The notes under the pieces are model-generated. The model made no database searches and had not been told where the DNA came from. It was given only the letters and a program-made list of their open reading frames with translations. Positions 1-5,593 of a stretch of 7,909 nt of DNA are shown in pieces; position 1 is the stretch's first letter, and each line of letters opens with the position of its first letter. Made by a program: the position numbers and the translations under genes. The DNA is from Verrucomicrobiales bacterium (lineage in GTDB: Bacteria > Verrucomicrobiota > Verrucomicrobiia > Verrucomicrobiales > DEV007), in the NCBI GenBank assembly GCA_007123695.1, contig SLGN01000391.1, positions 1 to 7,909 of the forward strand, written 5' to 3'.

Positions 1-809
1 CGCCAGAAATCGGAGAGCACGTCCTTGGGATAATCCGGGGGAAGGTTCTCCCGGAGAAAGCGAATCTCGTCGTCGCTGGGGACATCGGAACGGGTGAGGT
101 CGGTGTAGACGAGCCAACCCTCGGGTTCCTTTTCGAGCAGGAAGGTGAAGACCATGTCCCCCACGAATCCGGGAAGGGGGGCGCCGCTTTCCCGCACCGG
201 ATAGCCTTCGAAAAACGCGTAGCGCCCGGCGACGCGCAGATGCTCGATGACGAACAGAAACGGCTCCTTAGGGGCGTCGGCGCCGAGGTCCCGGATGAGG
301 AACTCGCGGGCCCCATCGGCGATCTGCCGCCGGAGCGCCGACCCCCGCTCCGGAGTGCGGACGACCTCGTCGGCCTTCGGCTCGCTTTCGGGTTCGTGCT
401 CCACACGCCTGCCCGCGACGGGGGGCGTCTCCGCGACTGGCTCCATCCCGATGCCGCGGCTTTTCAGAAATTCCTCGGCGCTCTTCCATTCGGCGGTGAC
501 GGCATCCATGTATTCGGTAGTGCGGAGATCCCGCGAGATGCGGAAGATCCCGATCATCGGCGCGATGTCGGGATCGTAGCCGGACCCGGGAGACCGAAAC
601 TCGCGGATCTCCAGCATGTGGTAGCCGTCTTCGGCATCCTCCTGGAAAAACTGGAAACCAGCGCCGACTCCGTCCGGCAGCGACTCCTGCAAGCGGACGA
701 ACCATTCCTGATCGGCCAGCCAGCGGTCGAGCCGATCCTCGGAAGACAGCGATTCCTCTTTCTGGGTCGGCGGCGGGGACGGCTCCACCGGGGGTTCCGC
801 CCCCTCCAT
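1..809 (-). CDS. Probable C-terminal (extracytoplasmic) part of the zinc-ribbon membrane protein, beyond an in-frame TAG; partial at window edge
   Basis: I decoded this frame codon by codon. It has no stop from 824 to the left edge (274 codons), and it is the same frame as the zinc-ribbon gene that ends at TAG 825-827. The only early ATG is at 807-809. A GGAAG lies just 2 nt before it, too close to be a good ribosome site. The protein begins with a Pro/Glu-rich linker (EPPVEPSPPP). Two soluble segments follow: one around 'FQFFQEDAEDGYHMLEIREF' through 'EYMDAVTAEW', and a second around 'FLFVIEHLRVAGRYAFFEGY' through 'GWLVYTDLTRSDVPSDDEI'. The second has the alternating beta pattern of small NTF2-like domains, but I do not recognise a family. 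There is no signal peptide or membrane segment of its own, so it makes most sense as the outer part of the upstream membrane-anchored half. The C-terminus lies outside the window. I am confident that it is coding, and unsure whether it is translated separately. Confidence 0.7.
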   Translation of the reverse strand, partial: MEGAEPPVEPSPPPTQKEESLSSEDRLDRWLADQEWFVRLQESLPDGVGAGFQFFQEDAEDGYHMLEIREFRSPGSGYDPDIAPMIGIFRISRDLRTTEYMDAVTAEWKSAEEFLKSRGIGMEPVAETPPVAGRRVEHEPESEPKADEVVRTPERGSALRRQIADGAREFLIRDLGADAPKEPFLFVIEHLRVAGRYAFFEGYPVRESGAPLPGFVGDMVFTFLLEKEPEGWLVYTDLTRSDVPSDDEIRFLRENLPPDYPKDVLSDFW

Positions 810-824
810 GTCTTCCGCATCGGG

Positions 825-1268
825 CTATGGGGCCGGGGCTTGCGCCGTAGTTTGCGGCCCCGCCGCGGAGTCCGCCCCAGTCGGCTCGAAACCGGCGACG
901 GGCATCGCCAGCTGCGGCTCTTCGAGGGCGGCGGGCGGAACGACGGCGGCGGACGTTTCGATCCCCGACGCGACTTCATCGGTCTGACGGAAGGCGCCAC
1001 CGAACCAAACGCCGCCGGCGAACACGGCAGCGGCAGCGGCTGCCGCAACCGGGATCGCCCGCGCGAAAGGAGAACGGCGCTGCGGGCTGGCCGGGCCGTG
1101 AGCGCCGCCCGCTGGCGCGTTTGGAAAAAGCGGCGGAAGCTCGGCCCGCGCATCGGCGGCCTCCCGGGCCGGCACGGCTTGGCCGCAGCTTCCGCAGAAT
1201 GCGGCCCCCGGCGACAATGCTGCGCCGCAGTGCTCACAGAAACGAGTGGGGCGGGATAGGGAATCCAT
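825..1268 (-). CDS. Membrane-anchored zinc-ribbon protein, N-terminal part (147 aa to an in-frame TAG)
   Basis: The start is ATG 1266-1268 and reads MDSLSRPTRFCEHCG. A double-zinc-ribbon knuckle is clear: CxxC at C11/C14, then ten residues, then CxxC at C25/C28. This is the short zinc-ribbon type often found at the N-terminus of bacterial membrane proteins. A Pro/Ala linker leads to one Ala-rich transmembrane segment at about residues 71-91 (AIPVAAAAAAAVFAGGVWFG). An extracytoplasmic Ala/Pro/Glu linker then runs into the stop. The likely topology is zinc ribbon in the cytoplasm and the remainder outside. The protein ends in mid-linker (QAPAP, then TAG) and the frame continues with matching composition, so this is probably a truncated product of one longer gene. 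It lies 35 nt after the lipase stop, so co-transcription is likely. No Shine-Dalgarno is visible. The function is unknown. Confidence 0.75.
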   Translation of the reverse strand: MDSLSRPTRFCEHCGAALSPGAAFCGSCGQAVPAREAADARAELPPLFPNAPAGGAHGPASPQRRSPFARAIPVAAAAAAAVFAGGVWFGGAFRQTDEVASGIETSAAVVPPAALEEPQLAMPVAGFEPTGADSAAGPQTTAQAPAP

Positions 1269-1292
1269 TTCGAAATAGCGGAGGCGCAGCCG

Positions 1293-1310
1293 CCTAGCGA
1301 TACCTAGCGA
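1293..1310. repeat. 8-bp direct repeat at the lipase/zinc-ribbon junction
   Basis: CCTAGCGA occurs at 1293-1300 and again at 1303-1310, across the end of the lipase gene. The lipase stop TAG lies in the second copy and another TAG lies in the first, so the two copies act as back-to-back stops in different frames. A short AGGCG/CGCCT hairpin follows toward the zinc-ribbon start. This is a small feature and may have no function. Confidence 0.4.
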
Positions 1311-3100
1311 CGCCCCGCGAGATGTTCGCGGAGGATGCGCTTCAGCTCGGCGACGGCTTCGGGATCCTTGTAGGAGCCATGGTTGGTGGGCACAATCAGC
1401 TCGGAGGCCGCGCCTTCCTGATGCGAACTCCAGTATTCGACGACACCGTCGGAACTCTCCGGCGTGTCGCCCCGGCCGCGGTCGCCGATGATGCTGTGGT
1501 AGACCACTCCGGGCTTGTAGGGAGAGCGGTCGAGGGCCAGCACCACGGGCGAGTCCGGCCGCAGCGAATGCACGCTGGTGACCTTGCGCTTGAGGGGGAC
1601 CTTGAGACCGAGATCCCTCGCTTCGCTGGCGCCGCCGCCGCAGAGGCTGCTCGTCGCCGAGACCATCGTCGCGGGGAGGCGCACGGTATTCGCGACCATT
1701 CCGGCAAGACTCATCTGGGCCATCTTCGCGCCGCGGTGCGGGGCGGAGAAGTAGACCGCTCGCCACACCCCCGGATCCGAGTCGAAGTAGACTAGCTGCC
1801 GAATTTCCTCGCGCCGCTCCGGCTCGATCTCGAGAGCATCGAGGGGGCGGTCGCTGAACTCGGACCAGAGGTTGTCGCCGAACTCGGTCACGAGCAGGTG
1901 GCTGAGGACGCCTCCCATGCTATGCCCCGCCACGACGAGGTCGCGAGAAAGCGGATCTCGGCCCCTCGGATCGTATTTCTCGCGCAGGGTCGAGAGTTCC
2001 TCCCGCAGCAGTTTGGCGGACTCGATGATGGGCAGGCTGCTCGGGTAGCTGAAGACCATGAACTGGTAGCGCTTCGCGATGTCGGGCTCGGCGTTCATCT
2101 CGGGAATGATGTCGCGCCAGATGATCGGCACGGAGATGAGCCCGTGGATGAGGAGGACGGGGATGCGGTCGGGGTCGTAGGGCTCGGCCAGGAAGATGCC
2201 CGAGCTCTCCAGCCGCTTGTTCGCCTTGAAGAAGCCCTCCAGCCCCCAGGCGAGTTCGTTGTGCCCCTGCAGCAGCAGCGCGATCGGCGCGGAAAAGTCG
2301 GCGGCGAGAGGCAGTTCGCGACGCCCCACCGCAACGCTCTCCTCGAGAAGGGGATTGCGCAGGGAGAACTTCACCTTGGCCCGCCCCTCGTCGATGCGGT
2401 CGACCCTGTCCACCACCAGGGTCGCGGGCACGTGGAGGCCCCGCTGCGGGTAGAACCGCATTTCGTCGGCCCGCTCGGGGCGCTGCTCGCGGATGCCGAC
2501 GACGGCGGCGCCGTAGCCCTCGCGCGTCTTGCTGACGAGCCCCCGCGCCCGCACCGCCTCGGCGGCGACGAACTGGTCGAAGTAGTCGCGCCCGTAGGTC
2601 GAGTCGGGAGACATCGCGATCTCGTATTCGCGCTTCTCACCGACGAGATAGTAGGGCGCGGGATCGAGGCGGCGGGGATCCGCGAGCCAGAGTTCGGCGA
2701 AGCGGGCGAGGGCCGCGTTGTGGACGTTGACGAGGGCCTTCTCGCCCTCCGATCCGGCCGGCTCGCTGCCCGACGCGATGAGTTCGCGCGCCTCGACGGC
2801 GGCCTCGAGATAGGCGGCGGCGGCATCGACGCCGTTCCCCTTGCTCTCCAGCAGCCGGGCGTTCTCGAGCAGGGCGGCCCCGGTCTCGGCGAAGGTGGCG
2901 ACGGCGGAGATGGGCAGGGTCGCGACCTGGCCGAGCATGCGGGCGGCCGCAATGCCCTCGCGGGACGTCCTCGATTCGTCGCGGTCCACCTTGATGGTGG
3001 AGGCGCACGACGAGACGAGCAGGGCCGCGAGAACCGGGGCGGCGAGCGGGGGCCAGATGCCCCTTTGGAGCCGCAAACCGACGGTGACGAATCGAATCAT
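1304..3100 (-). CDS. Secreted lipoprotein with an alpha/beta-hydrolase (lipase/esterase-type) domain
   Basis: A 598-aa protein. The N-terminus is a lipoprotein signal: MIRF, basic residues, a hydrophobic stretch and the lipobox VSSC with the acylated Cys at 32. It should therefore be exported, lipidated by Lgt and held on a membrane. Residues about 35-300 form a helical then beta-rich N-terminal region that I cannot assign. The catalytic domain begins at about 312. VLLIHG (315-320) is the oxyanion-side HG loop, and GHSMGG (392-397) is the nucleophile elbow with Ser394. Asp551 (in ESSDGVV) and His574 (in PTNHGSY) are the likely acid and base. YFSAPHRG (450-457) fits triacylglycerol-lipase-like or PGAP1-like folds. 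The substrate (lipid, ester or other acyl compound) cannot be told. The stop is TAG. The start is ATG 3098-3100, with only a weak GGGAAA about 9 nt upstream. A possible -35/-10 (TTGCGC, 18 nt, TACGTT) lies just upstream, but it is weak. It may be co-transcribed with the zinc-ribbon gene 35 nt downstream. Confidence 0.9.
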   Translation of the reverse strand: MIRFVTVGLRLQRGIWPPLAAPVLAALLVSSCASTIKVDRDESRTSREGIAAARMLGQVATLPISAVATFAETGAALLENARLLESKGNGVDAAAAYLEAAVEARELIASGSEPAGSEGEKALVNVHNAALARFAELWLADPRRLDPAPYYLVGEKREYEIAMSPDSTYGRDYFDQFVAAEAVRARGLVSKTREGYGAAVVGIREQRPERADEMRFYPQRGLHVPATLVVDRVDRIDEGRAKVKFSLRNPLLEESVAVGRRELPLAADFSAPIALLLQGHNELAWGLEGFFKANKRLESSGIFLAEPYDPDRIPVLLIHGLISVPIIWRDIIPEMNAEPDIAKRYQFMVFSYPSSLPIIESAKLLREELSTLREKYDPRGRDPLSRDLVVAGHSMGGVLSHLLVTEFGDNLWSEFSDRPLDALEIEPERREEIRQLVYFDSDPGVWRAVYFSAPHRGAKMAQMSLAGMVANTVRLPATMVSATSSLCGGGASEARDLGLKVPLKRKVTSVHSLRPDSPVVLALDRSPYKPGVVYHSIIGDRGRGDTPESSDGVVEYWSSHQEGAASELIVPTNHGSYKDPEAVAELKRILREHLAGRR

Positions 3101-3180
3101 TTAAAAAGTTTCCCAACGTAACGGCCTGAGAAAGGCGGGCGCAAGCGGGAATGCCCGGAGCAAGGATTCCACCGTCGTGC

Positions 3181-3211
3181 CCGGCGAGCCGATCCCGGGC
3201 GAGCTCGCCGG
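3181..3211. terminator. GC-rich hairpin between lgt and the lipase gene; possible terminator without a U-tract
   Basis: CCGGCGAGC (3181-3189) pairs perfectly with GCTCGCCGG (3203-3211) around a 13-nt loop. The right arm also overlaps a 12-nt perfect palindrome, GGCGAGCTCGCC (3198-3209), so two folds compete. The hairpin lies 61 nt beyond the lgt stop and about 80 nt before the lipase start, in the 171-bp gap. No T-run follows on either strand, so it is not a classic intrinsic terminator. It could assist factor-dependent termination or be an RNA-stability element. Confidence 0.35.
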
Positions 3212-3271
3212 AGGAACGAAGGACGGATGGGGGCGGTTCGCGCGTTTCGTCCCCCTGCCTTTCCCGAGAGT

Positions 3272-4327
3272 CTACGCCCCCGTCCCGACGGGGCGGTTGG
3301 TGCGCCGAACGCGGAATCCGTAGACGAGGAAGGCGACTCCAGCAAGGGCGAGAAAGACGGAATAGAACTGGCCCTTGGTGATGCCGAGAACGAGGGAGGA
3401 GTCGGGCTCGCGGAAATTTTCGACGACGATCCGCCCGACCGAGTAGAGGACGAAGAAGGTGCCGGTGAGAATGCCGTGGTAGAGATTTCGCCACTTCAGC
3501 CGCAAGGCGAGCATGATCGCGAACATCAGGAGCCCCTCGACGAGCGCCTCGTAGAGCTGCGAGGGGTGGCGCGGCGTGAGGATCTCGCCGAGGAGGGCGC
3601 GGAAGGCGGGATTCTCCCGCGAGGCTGCGGCAATGATCTCGACGACGGAGAAATGGGCGTCGTAGCCGCCGGCGAGGGCCTTGGCGACGGCGGCGTCGAC
3701 TTTTTCGGACAGGCCGGGGGCGGCGTCTCCGGCGCGCTCGGCGAGCGCGCGAAGCTCGGAGGTGGGAAACCTCCAAGCGAGCCCTCCGCCGGGCAGGGTC
3801 TCGACCTCGGTGAGCTCGTCGGGGAATTTCATGGCGACGGAGCCCTCCGTGGGCCTGCCGTAGAGCTCTCCGTTGACGAAATTGGCAAGGCGCCCGAAGA
3901 ACACTCCGACCGGGGCGACGGTCACGAGGTTGTCGCCGAGCCCGGCCCACGAGACTCCGGCACGGCGGGCGTAGAACCAGGCCACGATGGTGATGCCGGC
4001 CATGCCGCCGTGGCTCGACATGCCGCCGCCGAGGAGGTTGAAAAAGACGAGCGGGTTGGAGACGAACTCGTCGAAGCTGTAGAAGAGCATGTAGCCGAGC
4101 CGTCCCCCCACCATGGTGCCGAGGACCGCGCAGAGGGTGATGAAGTCGCCCACCTGCTCCTCCTTCAGCTCGCAGGCGCCGATCCTGACGAACCAGCGGA
4201 TGAGGAAGAAGGCGGCGAGGAATCCCGCCACGTAGGCGAGCCCATACCAGCGGATGCCGAAGGTCTCGGTGAAGCGGAGCGCGAAAGGGTCGAGGTGGTG
4301 GACGTAGGCTGCGAGGAGGCTTTGCAT
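3272..4327 (-). CDS. lgt: Prolipoprotein diacylglyceryl transferase Lgt
   Basis: Lgt is an inner-membrane enzyme that moves diacylglycerol from phosphatidylglycerol to the lipobox Cys of prolipoproteins, the first step of lipoprotein maturation. With the start at ATG 4325-4327 (MQSLLAAYVHHLDPF) the protein has 351 aa. This is where family similarity begins; an upstream extension of the frame to 4633 looks non-coding. Visible landmarks are FGIRWYGLAYV (23-33), SSHGGMAG (104-111, His106), the Lgt signature GRLANFVNGELYGRPT (145-160, with Arg and Asn), RHPSQLYE (253-260, His254) and GRIVVENFREPD (298-309). Several hydrophobic membrane spans separate them. The segment between GRPT and RHPSQ is about 92 residues, roughly twice that of E. 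coli Lgt; the extra part is charged and helical. No Shine-Dalgarno is seen and the stop is TAG. The next gene on this strand is itself a lipoprotein. Confidence 0.95.
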   Translation of the reverse strand: MQSLLAAYVHHLDPFALRFTETFGIRWYGLAYVAGFLAAFFLIRWFVRIGACELKEEQVGDFITLCAVLGTMVGGRLGYMLFYSFDEFVSNPLVFFNLLGGGMSSHGGMAGITIVAWFYARRAGVSWAGLGDNLVTVAPVGVFFGRLANFVNGELYGRPTEGSVAMKFPDELTEVETLPGGGLAWRFPTSELRALAERAGDAAPGLSEKVDAAVAKALAGGYDAHFSVVEIIAAASRENPAFRALLGEILTPRHPSQLYEALVEGLLMFAIMLALRLKWRNLYHGILTGTFFVLYSVGRIVVENFREPDSSLVLGITKGQFYSVFLALAGVAFLVYGFRVRRTNRPVGTGA

Positions 4328-4486
4328 CGCTGGAGCGGCGCAACAAACCCCCTCGCCGGACGAAAGCAAGGCCGCAAAGTCCACCGCAGGAACCGGGGCG
4401 AGGCGTTTTCCTTGGGGATTCCCAGTCCGCAGCCGATGACCAAGCAGCGCAGCGGCGACACCGCCGGAAAAACCGGGCCCCCACAA

Positions 4487-4525
4487 GGCTCTCGGCGACA
4501 TCGCCCGCGCCAAGGGCATGAGCCA
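4487..4525 (+). pseudogene. 39-bp exact fragment of the HigA-like antitoxin gene
   Basis: These 39 bases are identical to 5198-5236 within the intact antitoxin. They encode ALGDIARAKGMS (antitoxin residues 42-53), the stretch leading into the helix-turn-helix. The last two bases (CA) are also the first two of the 27-bp repeat that follows, so the deletion junction carries a 2-bp microhomology. It has no start and no remaining fold, so it is a relic of a second antitoxin copy or a templated insertion. Confidence 0.8.
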
Positions 4526-4550
4526 CGCCGGTTCGCTGCTACCGGGCAGC
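4524..4550 (+). repeat. 27-bp repeat, copy 1 (upstream of higBA)
   Basis: CACGCCGGTTCGCTGCTACC plus GGGCAGC is identical to copy 2 at 5488-5514. It contains two alternative small inverted repeats: GCTGC/GCAGC and CCGGT/ACCGG. The two copies lie on either side of higBA in the same orientation. Copy 1 directly abuts the antitoxin relic; copy 2 lies about 90 bp after the antitoxin stop. Confidence 0.8.
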
Positions 4551-4584
4551 GGGGCGAAGGCGGGGATGGCGGGGACGAGGGGGG
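4551..4584 (+). other. Potential G-quadruplex motif
   Basis: Four G-runs occur on the + strand: GGGG 4551-4554, GGGG 4562-4565, GGGG 4571-4574 and GGGGGG 4579-4584. The loops are 7, 5 and 4 nt, which meets the usual four-run rule. It lies 224-257 bp upstream of the lgt start on the lgt template strand. In high-GC DNA such motifs also arise by chance. Confidence 0.4.
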
Positions 4585-4715
4585 TGAGAAGAGAGCGGAT
4601 GCGTATGAGAAGCGGGTTGGGGGCGGGAGACAAGGGATTTGGCGCGTATTCAAACCGGGGAATTGATCTGAATCCCTACAACCGAATGGCGAACGGGATG
4701 AAATTGATTTTGGTT

Positions 4716-4736
4716 GCCTCGAAAATTTTTCGGGGC
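4716..4736. promoter_or_regulatory. 21-bp imperfect palindrome upstream of the higB promoter
   Basis: The arms GCCTCGAAAA and TTTTCGGGGC flank a single T, with one T-G mismatch; the inner 13 bases (CGAAAATTTTTCG) are perfect. It ends 5 nt before the higB -35 box, a position suited to a second operator. Its T-run is internal rather than at the end of the stem, so it is not a terminator. Confidence 0.35.
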
Positions 4737-4741
4737 TGGGA

Positions 4742-4770
4742 TTGACCTGTTGTATCCAGAAGGCTACACT
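4742..4770 (+). promoter_or_regulatory. sigma70-like promoter of higBA with overlapping operator
   Basis: The -35 box TTGACC (4742-4747) and the -10 box TACACT (4765-4770) are separated by exactly 17 nt. An inverted repeat TGTATCC-AGAA-GGCTACA (4751-4768, one mismatch) fills the spacer and enters the -10 box. Binding there by the toxin-antitoxin complex would block RNA polymerase, as is usual for such operons. The -10 box ends 6 nt before the GTG at 4777, which would place the transcription start on the start codon itself. Confidence 0.7.
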
Positions 4771-4776
4771 TCAGGC

Positions 4777-5079
4777 GTGGTCGAAATCCGAAAGAGCGAG
4801 ACCTTTTCGACATGGCTGGACGGACTCTCCGACCTCCGGGGACGCGCCCGAATCCTCGCGAGGATCGAGCGTTTGCGCGGTGGGAATTTCGGCGATTGGA
4901 AGTCCCTGGGAAACGGAGTCGGAGAATTGAGAATCGACACCGGCCCGGGCTACCGGGTCTACTTCACGAAGGTCGGATCCGAAATCGTCATCCTCCTCGC
5001 GGGCGGCGACAAGAAAGCCCAGGCTCGCGATATTCCGAAGGCGAAAGCGATGGCAAAGCAACTTGAAGACTTGAAATGA
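4777..5079 (+). CDS. higB: HigB-like toxin of the RelE/ParE superfamily (addiction module killer protein)
   Basis: I choose GTG 4777, giving 100 aa beginning MVEIRKSETFSTWLDGL. This matches the family start, and the promoter -10 box lies just upstream; a longer frame from TTG 4714 would begin upstream of that promoter. Typical motifs of the phage-derived 'addiction module killer' group are present: RIERLRGGNFGDWKSLGNGV (29-48), ELRIDTGPGYRVYF (50-63) and the GGDKKAQARDI tail (76-86). Arg52, Arg60 and Lys79/80 are candidate active-site residues. Known relatives are mostly ribosome-dependent mRNA endonucleases, so growth arrest by mRNA cleavage is the expected activity. It is toxin-first, and its TGA overlaps the antitoxin ATG (ATGA). 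The protein looks intact. Confidence 0.88.
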   Translation: MVEIRKSETFSTWLDGLSDLRGRARILARIERLRGGNFGDWKSLGNGVGELRIDTGPGYRVYFTKVGSEIVILLAGGDKKAQARDIPKAKAMAKQLEDLK

Positions 5080-5396
5080 GAAAACTGAAAACGACCCGAT
5101 TCGATGTCTCCGAACACCTGCGCACTCCGGAGGAGATGGCGGCCTATCTTGAGGCCTGTTTCGAGGAGGCGGGCGACGATGCCGCCTTCATCGCCAGGGC
5201 TCTCGGCGACATCGCCCGCGCCAAGGGCATGAGCCAGATCGCCCGCGACACCGGCCTCTCCCGGGAGAGCCTCTACAAGGCCCTCTCCGGAGAGCGGACG
5301 CCCGGTTTCGACACGATCCTGAAAGTGATCCAGGCGCTCGGGCTGAAACTCCATGCAGGGGCGGCGGAGACCAAAGATTTGGAATTCGTTCCCTGA
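5076..5396 (+). CDS. higA: HigA-like helix-turn-helix antitoxin (addiction module antidote protein)
   Basis: 106 aa, starting in an ATGA overlap with the toxin stop, so translation is probably coupled. The conserved family core is visible: RTPEEMAAYLEACFEEAGDD (16-35), ALGDIARAKGMSQIARDTGL (42-61) and SRESLYKALSG (62-72), then TILKVIQALGLKL (80-92). Residues about 52-71 form the helix-turn-helix. It should bind and neutralise HigB and, with it, repress the promoter at 4742-4770. Residues 42-53 are the part duplicated exactly upstream at 4487-4525. The gene is complete. Confidence 0.9.
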   Translation: MRKLKTTRFDVSEHLRTPEEMAAYLEACFEEAGDDAAFIARALGDIARAKGMSQIARDTGLSRESLYKALSGERTPGFDTILKVIQALGLKLHAGAAETKDLEFVP

Positions 5397-5555
5397 CGCC
5401 GTCGTCCATCCCCGGCGGCAGGGGAACGCCGGGCAAGGCCGGGAGGAAGCGCCTTGGCGAAAGGCGAGTGCGGGGACCGAAGGAGAGCACGCCGGTTCGC
5501 TGCTACCGGGCAGCAGAGCCGGCTGGCGTCGGGCTCATTCCATGAAACTCGGCTC
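5397..5555. other. Spacer between higBA and vapBC with GC hairpin
   Basis: No gene is seen. CCCGGCG (5411-5417) and CGCCGGG (5427-5433) form a 7-bp stem with a 9-nt loop, 15 nt after the higA stop. There is no T-run, so termination is only possible, not shown. Copy 2 of the 27-bp repeat lies at 5488-5514. Confidence 0.5.
5488..5514 (+). repeat. 27-bp repeat, copy 2 (downstream of higBA)
   Basis: Identical over 27 bases to 4524-4550. In this copy the sequence on the left is unrelated to higA, so it probably shows the repeat in its original setting. Copy 1 then shows the product of a deletion of about 253 bp between the antitoxin core and this repeat. Confidence 0.8.
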
Positions 5556-5592
5556 TTGAAGGCAGGGCCCTTCTGGAGTAGGATTTTCCTAC
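5556..5592 (+). promoter_or_regulatory. sigma70-like promoter of vapBC with perfect operator palindrome
   Basis: The -35 box TTGAAG (5556-5561) and the -10 box TAGGAT (5579-5584) have a 17-nt spacer. A perfect inverted repeat GTAGGA-TTT-TCCTAC (5578-5592) covers the -10 box and reaches the base before the ATG codon's flanking G. This is a good site for an AbrB-type antitoxin dimer. The ATG is 9 nt after the -10 box, so the mRNA leader would be only a few bases. Confidence 0.7.
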
Positions 5593-5593
5593 G

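Larger units (their letters stand above)
4328..4741. other. Gene-poor intergenic region between divergent lgt and higBA, with rearrangement scar
   Basis: No convincing gene is present. Open frames extend through it on both strands, but they start inside the repeat scar or have no recognisable protein. It holds the higA-derived fragment with the 27-bp repeat (4487-4550), a G-rich four-run motif (4551-4584), then a more AT-rich stretch with a 21-bp imperfect palindrome (4716-4736) just upstream of the higB promoter. The lgt promoter must lie somewhere here, but I could not identify it. Confidence 0.6.

Noticed and set aside
825..827. Reassigned TAG (e.g. Gln or pyrrolysine) in the zinc-ribbon gene
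   Set aside because: Lipase, lgt and vapC all end in TAG at their proper lengths, so TAG is an ordinary stop; only site-specific readthrough remains possible.
1898..3121. 407-codon open frame on the + strand
   Set aside because: It lies fully antisense to the lipase gene and shows low-complexity Glu/Gly/Arg/Val composition typical of the shadow of a high-GC gene.
2637..4526. 629-codon open frame on the minus strand
   Set aside because: Out-of-frame shadow of lgt and the lipase 5' end; extremely Arg/Pro-rich and crosses the intergenic gap.
4328..4633. N-terminal extension of Lgt by about 100 residues
   Set aside because: It would run through the antitoxin relic and repeat read backwards; family similarity starts at MQSLLAAYVHH.
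3227..4666. 479-codon open frame on the + strand
   Set aside because: Antisense to lgt, whose motifs are unmistakable; the translation is Glu/Gly-rich with no domain.
4518..4745. 75-codon + strand frame starting at the ATG inside the antitoxin relic
   Set aside because: Begins in a rearranged fragment, overlaps the higB promoter, and has no recognisable sequence; probably chance.
4524..5514. Integron attC sites or a CRISPR array around the toxin-antitoxin modules
   Set aside because: The repeats are only two per family, are not regularly spaced, and lack attC core sites; no integrase or cas gene is present.
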